Part shown: positions 1 to 5,019 of the stretch, one piece after another | Layout: the number at the start of each line of letters is the position of its first letter | Numbering within the stretch: position 1 is the first letter of the stretch | Assembly: GCA_902478885.1 (NCBI GenBank) | Contig: CABSMS010000117.1 | Location: forward strand, 1 to 5,260 | Reading direction: 5' to 3' | Length of the DNA stretch: 5,260 nucleotides | Source: an uncultured Collinsella sp. | GTDB taxonomy: Bacteria > Actinomycetota > Coriobacteriia > Coriobacteriales > Coriobacteriaceae | Program-made: the position numbers and the translations under genes | The notes under the pieces: model-generated | The model's database searches: none | Told to the model about the DNA's origin: nothing | What the model saw: the letters and a program-made list of their open reading frames with translations, nothing else

Positions 1-23
1 CGTCAGATGTGTATAAGAGACAG
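1..23 (+). other. Illumina Nextera adapter (assembly artefact)
   Basis: Bases 5-23 are the 19-bp Tn5 mosaic end AGATGTGTATAAGAGACAG, preceded by CGTC, the end of the Nextera read-1 adapter. This is not genomic DNA. It opens a false reading frame that gives the peptide MCIRDR and runs into the first real gene, so a gene caller would wrongly extend that gene to base 7. Confidence 0.98.
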
Positions 24-64
24 GCGCTGCGCCGTCGCTGCTGCATCCCAAGCTCGGCGAGTAG
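24..64 (+). CDS. Possible C-terminal end of an upstream gene (partial)
   Basis: Directly after the adapter one frame reads AAPSLLHPKLGE and stops at TAG 62-64. Ten of its twelve sense codons end in G or C, as in the neighbouring genes, and a GC-rich hairpin follows 16 bases after the stop. This would fit the last codons of an upstream gene, for example a transporter component of the same locus. Twelve residues are too few to name a family, and the frame could be open by chance. Confidence 0.3.
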
Positions 65-80
65 CCTCGCTTTCCCTCCC

Positions 81-108
81 GTGCGCCCGGCTCCCTTGCC
101 GGGCGCAC
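81..108 (+). terminator. GC-rich hairpin upstream of the esterase gene
   Basis: An 11-bp perfect stem (GTGCGCCCGGC 81-91 with GCCGGGCGCAC 98-108) closes a 6-base loop, TCCCTT. It follows the possible stop at 64 and precedes the esterase start at 145. No T-tract follows (CTCCGTTGCG), so it may be a weak intrinsic terminator, an mRNA 3'-end stabiliser or an attenuator ahead of the esterase. The hairpin is certain at sequence level; its role is inferred. Confidence 0.5.
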
Positions 109-144
109 CTCCGTTGCGATTTCGAAAGGTTGGGTTCACGAGCC

Positions 145-1122
145 ATGCCAAGTGCTCAGGAGCTACAACATCAATTTGATGAATATCGAGGCGCCATGCC
201 CCGTCCATCAGATTTCGATCTCTTTTGGAAGGATCGCATGGCCGAGGCCGACGCCGTCGGGCTTGACTATGCGATCGAGACGGCATCGGTCGCCGATGCC
301 GCGACCTGCCAGCTTTTCGACCTCTGGTATACCGGCATGTGTGGCGCGCGCCTGCATGCCAAGTACCTTAAACCCGTCTCGGACGAGCCCGTGCCATTGG
401 TACTTCAGTTCCATGGGTATCCGGGTGCAAGCCGCAGCTGGTTTGAGCAGGCGTCGTTTGCGGGCATGGGCATGGCACTCATCGCCCTCGACTGCCCCGG
501 CCAAGGAGGTCCCTCCGAGGACATTGGTGGATTTGAGGGCACAACGGTTGCCGGTCATATCGTCGCCGGTATCGACGGCGACCCGGCCAACCTCTACTAT
601 GTCCGCTTGCACCAAGATATTCGCATCCTGTGCCGCATCGTTCGCGAGCTCGAGGGCATCGATCTTGCGCGTGTGTTTGTGAACGGCGCGTCGCAGGGCG
701 GCGGTTTGGGCATTGCGACCTGTGCGCTTAACAGCGAGCTTATCAATCGTGCCGCCATCCTCTATCCCTTCCTGTCAGATTTCCGCCTGGTCTGGGATTT
801 GGATGCAGACGACATTGCCTACGAGGGCCTGCGCTATTGGTCTCGCTGGTTTGACGAGGACTCGACTCGTATTGACGAAGCCTATGCCAAGCTGGCGTAC
901 TTCGATTCCAAGAACTTTGCCCCTATGGTCAAATGCCCCGTGCTGTTTGGCACTGGCACAGCCGATATCGTCTGTCCGCCAGCGACGCAGTTTGCGGTCT
1001 ATAACAACCTGACCTGTGAAAAGCGTCATGAGTTCTTTGAAGGCTTTGGCCACGAGGAGATTCAGGATTTTGACGATTTGATCATTCCGTTTTTCTGCAA
1101 GGGAGGGGAGGCTCATGTCTAA
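145..1122 (+). CDS. CE7-family carbohydrate esterase (acetyl xylan esterase / cephalosporin C deacetylase fold); probable sialate O-acetylesterase by context
   Basis: This is a 325-residue alpha/beta-hydrolase of the CE7 (AXE1) family, which removes acetyl groups from sugars. The family normally has about 310-330 residues and usually forms hexamers. There is no signal peptide, so it is probably cytoplasmic. Visible motifs are PSDFDLFW near residue 21, oxyanion-hole HGY 90-92, PGQG 118-121, nucleophile elbow GASQGGG 181-187 with Ser183, acid Asp274 in GTADIV, and His303-Glu304 in FGHEE. Spacing matches the Ser181/Asp269/His298 triad recalled for Bacillus CE7 enzymes. Start ATG 145 has GAAAGG at 124-129, rather distant (15 bases), but the protein begins where CE7 proteins usually do. 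Any extension further upstream soon becomes adapter. The end overlaps the next gene by 8 bases. Beside aldolase, kinase and nanE, the likely substrate is O-acetylated sialic acid; a xylan or other acetyl-sugar substrate cannot be excluded. Confidence 0.9.
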   Translation: MPSAQELQHQFDEYRGAMPRPSDFDLFWKDRMAEADAVGLDYAIETASVADAATCQLFDLWYTGMCGARLHAKYLKPVSDEPVPLVLQFHGYPGASRSWFEQASFAGMGMALIALDCPGQGGPSEDIGGFEGTTVAGHIVAGIDGDPANLYYVRLHQDIRILCRIVRELEGIDLARVFVNGASQGGGLGIATCALNSELINRAAILYPFLSDFRLVWDLDADDIAYEGLRYWSRWFDEDSTRIDEAYAKLAYFDSKNFAPMVKCPVLFGTGTADIVCPPATQFAVYNNLTCEKRHEFFEGFGHEEIQDFDDLIIPFFCKGGEAHV

Positions 1123-1966
1123 GTGCGAGAGCAATGTTGACGAGCTGATTGTCCCCGGACTCGTGGGAATTCCTGGAACGGTTTCGTCAAGGCTCGCAGA
1201 ATATCGGGACTGGCGCGGTGATGTCCAAGCAGATGTTTCTGATTTAGAGACATGCGCTTCGAATCTTGAGATTCAAGGCCTGGCCATTACGGCGATTGAC
1301 TTTGTTAACCCCTGCGCCCGTTACTCGGAGGTCTCCTTTGAGCTCGGTGACGATGCGATTCACGCTCGTTTGATCGAGCCTGTCGGTCGTGCCCGAGTAT
1401 CTGAGCGCGTGCCGTTGTGCCTGATGTTCCACGACATCGATCGGCCTGTGCGCGGCTGGCATCACATGACGAGATTTGCCGCCATGGGGTATGCCGTCCT
1501 CGCGCTGGATGACGATGTTGCTGGTGCGGACGACCTGCAGCGGGGGATTTCTTCGCCCGCTTTTGTCGAGCGCGTCCGTTGGGGTTGCGCGCTGGCGAAG
1601 GTGGCGCGCAATCTTGATGGCATGGACCCCGACCGCATCTTTGCATGGGGCGAGGGTCTTGGCGGCGGAGTCGCGCTGGCGGTTTCTGCTCTGGACGAGC
1701 GGGGCCTCGCCTGCACGGCGGTTGCCAATCCGCTTCCTGGCGGCCTCGAGGCGCTGTCGTCTCGGGTGCGCGGATCGGTGCTCATGGGCACATCGCTTAT
1801 GGATACCGTGAGCGATCCCAAGGATCAGTTTGCCGTATTCAACGGTCTTGAGTGTGACCGGAGGCATATCATCTATGCAAAATACGCTCACGAGCGCATC
1901 AATGCGTTCGAAAACGAAGTCGTCGACTTTTTTAACCAAACGTTCTACTCGTGTTCTTTGGCCTAG
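1115..1966 (+). CDS. Degenerate CE7-like paralogue lacking the catalytic serine (putative pseudoenzyme)
   Basis: This 283-residue protein aligns with the preceding CE7 esterase. IFAWGEGLGGG corresponds to VFVNGASQGGG, DQFAVFNGLECDRRH to TQFAVYNNLTCEKRH, and YAHERI to FGHEEI. The nucleophile Ser is Gly181 (GGT at 1655-1657), HGY is HDI (106-108), and PGQG is lost. About 45 residues between the nucleophile strand and the acid strand are missing. Asp230 and His259-Glu260 remain. Ester hydrolysis by the normal mechanism is therefore not expected. ATG 1115 lies inside the end of the esterase gene (8-base overlap) with GGAGGGGAG four bases upstream, suggesting translational coupling. The frame is intact throughout, which argues against a decaying pseudogene. 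It could be a non-catalytic partner subunit, a sugar-binding protein or an enzyme of altered chemistry. Confidence 0.8.
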   Translation: MSKCESNVDELIVPGLVGIPGTVSSRLAEYRDWRGDVQADVSDLETCASNLEIQGLAITAIDFVNPCARYSEVSFELGDDAIHARLIEPVGRARVSERVPLCLMFHDIDRPVRGWHHMTRFAAMGYAVLALDDDVAGADDLQRGISSPAFVERVRWGCALAKVARNLDGMDPDRIFAWGEGLGGGVALAVSALDERGLACTAVANPLPGGLEALSSRVRGSVLMGTSLMDTVSDPKDQFAVFNGLECDRRHIIYAKYAHERINAFENEVVDFFNQTFYSCSLA

Positions 1967-2022
1967 ACGGCCTGGACACTGCCAACAAGAGTGGGTGGCA
2001 TAGGGCCGCCCGCCAGACAGCT

Positions 2023-2037
2023 AAGGAGATTCTTGTG
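2023..2037 (+). promoter_or_regulatory. Ribosome binding site and GTG start of the aldolase gene
   Basis: AAGGAGA at 2023-2029 sits five bases before GTG 2035-2037. This fixes the aldolase start at a GTG giving (M)ATQKFTGVIPP, the usual N-terminus of the DapA/NanA fold. The same frame is open from 1951, but that part overlaps the previous gene and looks like no family member. Confidence 0.85.
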
Positions 2038-2955
2038 GCAACTCAGAAATTCACCGGCGTTATCCCTCCCGTCGTTGTTCCCGATACCGAAGATCACCAG
2101 CTCGACGTTGCCTCCTTTGAGCGCAGCATCAACCGCATGATCGATGCCGGCGTCGATGGCCTGTTCTTCTTGGGATCCTCGGGCGAGGTCGTCTTCTCCA
2201 CCGACGAGCGCCGTCGCCAGATTATCGCCGAGGCCGTTCGTATCGTCGACCACCGTGTGCCTGTTCTGGTCGGTATCATCGATACCGAGACCGAGCGCAT
2301 GATCGAGCACGGCAAGGTCGCCCAGGAGCTGGGCGCCGATGCCCTCGTCGCCACCTGCCCGTTCTATGCCCTGCAGGGCATGACCGAGGTCGAGGAGCAC
2401 TTCCGCATCCTGCACGAGGAGCTCGACCTGCCCATCTTTGCCTATGACATTCCCGTCTGCGTTCACACCAAGCTCCCCTGGAAGCTCCTTGCCAAGCTCG
2501 GCGCCGAGGGCGTTCTGGCCGGCGTCAAGGATTCCTCGGGTGATGACATCTCGTTCCGCTACCTCGTTCAGGAGAACGAGAAGAACGGCCATCCGATGAG
2601 CATCCTCACCGGTCACGAGGTTGTTGTCGACGGCGCTTACCTCGGTGGCGCCGACGGTTCCGTCCCGGGTCTCGCCAACGTTGAGCCCGAGGGCTACGTG
2701 CGTCAGTGGAAGGCCGCTCAGGCTGGTGACTGGGCTACCGTCAAGGCCGAGCAGGATCGCCTCAATGAGATTTCGCACATCTGGGATGTCACCTCGGGCG
2801 TCCAGGGCTATGCCGGTGGCGTCGGCGCCTTCAAGACCGCTATGAACCTCATGGGCATCTTCGACAGCCCGACCATGCCGCGCCCGGTGAAGGCCATGAC
2901 CGGAGAGAACGTCGAGGCGATTAAGAAGGTCCTCCAGGACAACGGTCTCCTGTAA
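2035..2955 (+). CDS. nanA: DapA/NanA-family class I aldolase, probable N-acetylneuraminate lyase
   Basis: This 306-residue (beta/alpha)8-barrel aldolase is of normal family length. It should split Neu5Ac into ManNAc and pyruvate through a Schiff base with lysine. Motifs are pyruvate-carboxylate site GSSGE 47-51, PFY 109-111, catalytic Tyr137 in FAYDIP, and Schiff-base Lys165 in GVKDSS. Tyr137 and Lys165 carry the same numbers as in E. coli NanA. The loop that binds the sialic acid glycerol tail differs: the NanA G-Y/F-D-E motif is GHEV here (193-196), and GVKDSS resembles DHDPS or keto-deoxy-sugar aldolases. Neu5Ac specificity therefore rests on the neighbouring kinase and nanE; a related 2-keto-3-deoxy acid lyase is the alternative. 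Third positions are almost all G/C, more so than in the two esterase genes, suggesting high expression. Cytoplasmic. Confidence 0.85.
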   Translation: MATQKFTGVIPPVVVPDTEDHQLDVASFERSINRMIDAGVDGLFFLGSSGEVVFSTDERRRQIIAEAVRIVDHRVPVLVGIIDTETERMIEHGKVAQELGADALVATCPFYALQGMTEVEEHFRILHEELDLPIFAYDIPVCVHTKLPWKLLAKLGAEGVLAGVKDSSGDDISFRYLVQENEKNGHPMSILTGHEVVVDGAYLGGADGSVPGLANVEPEGYVRQWKAAQAGDWATVKAEQDRLNEISHIWDVTSGVQGYAGGVGAFKTAMNLMGIFDSPTMPRPVKAMTGENVEAIKKVLQDNGLL

Positions 2956-2956
2956 A

Positions 2957-3056
2957 GCTTCCCCAGGCACCCGATCTTGGGGCTCAAGTGGTCGGGCGTG
3001 ACCCATTAGGTCAACGCCCGACCACTTTCACCCCAACCTCGGGCACCTGGGAAACC
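2957..3056 (-). repeat. 100-nt palindromic element, copy 1 (between aldolase and kinase genes), best read on the minus strand
   Basis: The gap folds into one long rod. The inner stem is 2986-2999 with 3014-3027 (14 bp, perfect), then a one-base bulge, four more pairs and loop 3004-3008. The outer stem runs from 2959/3054 inward. On the plus strand there are internal mismatches at 2968-2969/3044-3045, 2975-2976/3037-3038 and 2983-2985/3028-3030. On the minus strand most become G-U or G-A pairs. That reading aligns without gaps to the element at 4109-4206: 25 of 35 identical in the 5' arm and 20 of 32 in the 3' arm. It may be a structured RNA or a REP-like mobile repeat. On the plus strand it would also be a strong hairpin in the operon mRNA, followed only by a weak TTT, so a poor terminator. 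Confidence 0.8.
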
Positions 3057-3113
3057 TTTACTAAGTTGCGGCGATAACACCGCCTTCATTTCCTGTAGTT
3101 GTTTTTATCTCCT

Positions 3114-3128
3114 AAGGAGAGCGACATG
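3114..3128 (+). promoter_or_regulatory. Ribosome binding site and ATG start of the kinase gene
   Basis: AAGGAG at 3114-3119 is six bases before ATG 3126-3128, selecting the start that gives MENKYVCSVDIGGTK. An in-frame ATG-like start at 3099 would put this Shine-Dalgarno site inside the gene and add residues not seen in the family. Confidence 0.85.
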
Positions 3129-4091
3129 GAGAACAAGTACGTCTGCTCTGTCGATATCGGCGGAACTAAGATCGCGACTGCCATCATGGAGTACCCGGCT
3201 GACGGCAGCGTGCCCCATCCCGTTTTTGAGGCCGAGGTTCCTACCGAGGCCCAGGAGGGCGGCGAGGCCGTCTTCCAGCGTATCGAGGCGTCCATCAAGG
3301 CTGCTCTCGAGGCGAATCCCGATGTCGAGGTCCTTGGCGTCGGCATCGGTGCCGCCGGCGTCGTCGATCCCAAGACGGGCGCCATCGCGTATGCCAACGA
3401 GATCATGCCCGGCTGGTCCGGCGTTCAGTTGGGGCCGCGCCTGCGCGAGGACCTCGGTCTTCCCGTTGCCGTCGTAGGCGACGTGCAGGCTCATGCTCTG
3501 GGTGAGGCCCACTGGGGCGTCGGCAAGGGCAAGTTCTCCGTCTTGTGTCTTGGCATCGGTACGGGCATCGGCGGCGCATATGTCGAGAACGGCCGCGTGA
3601 TGCAGGGCTTCCATGGTGCTGCCGGTCATATGGGCCACATCGAGTGCTCGGCTGCCGCCGGCATTCCCTGCGCCTGCGGGCGTTCCGGCCATCTGGAGTC
3701 GGTTGCTTCGGGCACTTCCATTGGTCGTATGTACGATGAGCGCTTTGGTCGCGTCGACCCCAGCCGTCCTTCGGTCGGTCGCGATGTGAACGACCTGTGC
3801 CGTGCGGGCGACGCAAAGGCGACCGAGGTCATCCATGACGCCGGCTTTGCGCTGGGGGCCAGCTTGGGCTCGCTCGCTAACATCCTGGACCCTGAGGTCA
3901 TCGTGCTTTCGGGCGGCGTGATTCACCAAGGTCCCGATTGGCGTTCGCAGACGTGGAAGGATTCGGTGCACGAGGGCTATGCCAGCCAGGCGCTCGATCC
4001 GCTTCAGGACACGCCGATCCTCATCGGTTCTCTGGAGGGCGATGCTCCGCTCATCGGTGCCGCTGAGCATCTTCTTGCCTCGTTGAAGTAA
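3126..4091 (+). CDS. nanK: ROK-family sugar kinase, probable N-acetylmannosamine kinase
   Basis: This 321-residue cytoplasmic ROK kinase is of normal family length. By context it phosphorylates ManNAc to ManNAc-6-phosphate with ATP. Domains are the N-terminal phosphate motif DIGGTK 10-15, catalytic Asp119 in GDVQAHALGE, second phosphate motif GIGTGIGG 143-150, sugar/zinc motif AGHMGH 166-171, CACGRSGHLE 182-191, and C-terminal LSGGV 261-265. AGHxGH is the form I recall from E. coli NanK (AGHIGH), whereas glucokinase-type ROK proteins usually have GExGH; this supports an N-acetylmannosamine substrate. In the zinc motif CxCGxxGC the third Cys is His189, so zinc would be held by His, Cys, Cys and His. 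There is no N-terminal DNA-binding domain, so it is a kinase and not a ROK repressor. Glucokinase or N-acetylglucosamine kinase activity remains possible. Confidence 0.85.
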   Translation: MENKYVCSVDIGGTKIATAIMEYPADGSVPHPVFEAEVPTEAQEGGEAVFQRIEASIKAALEANPDVEVLGVGIGAAGVVDPKTGAIAYANEIMPGWSGVQLGPRLREDLGLPVAVVGDVQAHALGEAHWGVGKGKFSVLCLGIGTGIGGAYVENGRVMQGFHGAAGHMGHIECSAAAGIPCACGRSGHLESVASGTSIGRMYDERFGRVDPSRPSVGRDVNDLCRAGDAKATEVIHDAGFALGASLGSLANILDPEVIVLSGGVIHQGPDWRSQTWKDSVHEGYASQALDPLQDTPILIGSLEGDAPLIGAAEHLLASLK

Positions 4092-4108
4092 ACATAACTA
4101 CCAAGTGT

Positions 4109-4206
4109 GCCTTCTGAGGTGCCGCAGATTGACGTGAAAGAGGAGCGAAGCGTACTTCGGTACGCGAGCGACGGTTTGAACGTCAAGGTGCGGTGTCTCA
4201 GAAGGC
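4109..4206 (+). ncRNA. 98-nt structured palindromic element, copy 2 (between kinase and epimerase genes)
   Basis: On the plus strand this is a complete rod. An 18-bp stem, 4109-4126 with 4189-4206, includes three consecutive G-U pairs (4119-4121/4194-4196). A 2x2 purine loop GA/GG follows, then a 7-bp stem 4129-4135/4180-4186. Next come tandem G-A pairs (4136-4137/4178-4179), a purine-rich symmetric internal loop, and the apical hairpin GCGTAC-TTCG-GTACGC (4150-4165) with a stable C(UUCG)G tetraloop. Wobble and G-A pairs are what folded RNA or single-stranded DNA keeps, not a double-stranded DNA palindrome. It ends six bases before the nanE Shine-Dalgarno region and is followed by TGTTTTG. 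It could be a cis-acting leader, an mRNA processing or stabilising element, or a dispersed repeat. It is related to the element at 2957-3056. Confidence 0.65.
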
Positions 4207-4231
4207 TGTTTTGAGAAAGGTTGAGTCGAAC

Positions 4232-4918
4232 ATGACCGTTGATCCTTTGATTCAGTCCCTGAAGGGCAAGCTCGTCGTGAGCGTTCAGGCGTATATGGGC
4301 GAGCCGCTTCGTACGCCCGAGACCATGGCGCAAATGTCTCGCGCTTGCGAGCTCGGCGGCGCCGCCGCCATTCGCTGCCAGGGCCTTGCCGACATTGCCG
4401 CCATTAAGGGTCGCTGTGAGGTTCCCGTCATCGGCCTGTGGAAGGATGGGCACGAGGGCGTTTACATCACGCCGACGCTGCGTCACGCTCGCGCCTGCGT
4501 TGCTGCCGGTGCCGATATCGTGGCGATCGACGCCACCGATCGTCCGCGCCCCGATGGCAAGACGGTCGAGGATACCTTCCGCCCGCTGCACGAGGAGGGT
4601 GTGCTCCTGATGGCGGATTGTGCCACCATCGAGGACATTCGCCGTGCTGTTGATATGGGCTTTGACCTGGTATCCACCACGCTTTCTCACGGCGTCGCCG
4701 CCATCGACTGCACCATGGCCGATGGCCCCGACCTGCCGCTCCTGCGTCAGGCGACTGAGGAATTCCCCGGCCTTCCTATCATTTGCGAGGGTCGCGTGCA
4801 TACGCCCGAGGAGGCTCGCGCCGCGATCGATGCTGGCGCCTGGGCCGTTGTCGTCGGCACCGCCATCACGCACCCCACGAGTATTACGAGTTGGTTCAAG
4901 GCTGCACTTGAGGCGTAA
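4232..4918 (+). CDS. nanE: N-acetylmannosamine-6-phosphate 2-epimerase
   Basis: This 228-residue (beta/alpha)8-barrel of the NanE family converts ManNAc-6-phosphate to GlcNAc-6-phosphate, linking sialic acid breakdown to amino-sugar metabolism. Family motifs in order are LVVSVQAYMGEPL (14-26), AAAIRCQG (44-51), IGLWK with catalytic Lys71, ITPTL, VAIDATDRPRPDG (97-109), LLMADC (125-130), VSTTLSHG (147-154), ICEGR with catalytic Glu186, and AWAVVVGTAIT near the phosphate site. Lys71 and Glu186 correspond to Lys66 and Glu180 recalled for Clostridium perfringens NanE. ATG 4232 is chosen because GAGAAAGG (4213-4220) lies 11 bases upstream and the protein then has normal length. A GTG at 4193 in the same frame lies inside the preceding hairpin and is unlikely. 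Cytoplasmic. This is the most secure assignment in the window. Confidence 0.93.
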   Translation: MTVDPLIQSLKGKLVVSVQAYMGEPLRTPETMAQMSRACELGGAAAIRCQGLADIAAIKGRCEVPVIGLWKDGHEGVYITPTLRHARACVAAGADIVAIDATDRPRPDGKTVEDTFRPLHEEGVLLMADCATIEDIRRAVDMGFDLVSTTLSHGVAAIDCTMADGPDLPLLRQATEEFPGLPIICEGRVHTPEEARAAIDAGAWAVVVGTAITHPTSITSWFKAALEA

Positions 4919-4945
4919 GACAGGCCTCGTATCCGCTCGGGGCGG

Positions 4946-4951
4946 TATACT
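4946..4951 (+). promoter_or_regulatory. Possible -10 box upstream of rapZ
   Basis: TATACT matches five of six bases of the sigma-70-type -10 consensus in an otherwise GC-rich gap, 28 bases after the nanE stop. No convincing -35 box is seen 16-18 bases upstream (near 4923-4929). If used, transcription would begin near 4958, before the hairpin at 4970, so the hairpin would lie in the rapZ leader. Confidence 0.4.
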
Positions 4952-4969
4952 CAATATAGGCAATTGACC

Positions 4970-5006
4970 GCGCGGGATCCGGGTTGCTGGGTCCCGCGCT
5001 TGTTTT
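4970..5006 (+). terminator. Rho-independent terminator-like hairpin between nanE and rapZ
   Basis: An 11-bp stem, GCGCGGGATCC (4970-4980) with GGGTCCCGCGC (4989-4999), holds one T-G pair and an 8-base loop. It is followed at once by TTGTTTT (5000-5006). This is the best intrinsic terminator in the window and probably ends the nan transcript. It ends only one base before the rapZ Shine-Dalgarno site at 5008, so rapZ transcription must start upstream and cross it. Confidence 0.75.
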
Positions 5007-5019
5007 CGGGAGGCAGCAC

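Noticed and set aside
7..144. N-terminal extension of the esterase starting MCIRDR
   Set aside because: It begins in the adapter and crosses the hairpin at 81-108; CE7 proteins begin near the MPSAQELQ start at 145.
1991..2013. Small hairpin (9-bp stem with two G-T pairs, loop ATAGG) before the aldolase ribosome binding site
   Set aside because: It is short, has no T-tract, and stems of this size are common by chance in GC-rich sequence; it is unrelated to the two long elements.
1951..2034. Upstream ATG start for the aldolase
   Set aside because: It overlaps the previous gene by 16 bases without a Shine-Dalgarno site, whereas GTG 2035 has AAGGAGA five bases upstream and the correct family N-terminus.
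1963..3006. Minus-strand open frame of 347 codons over the aldolase gene, and similar long minus-strand frames at 3105-4070 and 4004-4963
   Set aside because: These are mirror frames of GC-rich coding genes with strong third-position bias; their translations show no recognisable domain and no ribosome binding sites were evident.
3061..3110. Possible promoter for the kinase gene in the T-rich stretch after the first palindromic element
   Set aside because: TTGCGG at 3066 has no -10-like hexamer at 16-18 bases, and no other -35/-10 pair is convincing.
2957..4206. Invertible DNA segment carrying the kinase gene between inverted repeats
   Set aside because: The two copies are only about two-thirds identical, with no long exact match typical of invertase sites, and no recombinase gene is nearby.
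4193..4231. GTG start for nanE giving 13 extra residues
   Set aside because: The codon is inside the 3' arm of the structured element and lacks a ribosome binding site; ATG 4232 gives the normal NanE N-terminus.
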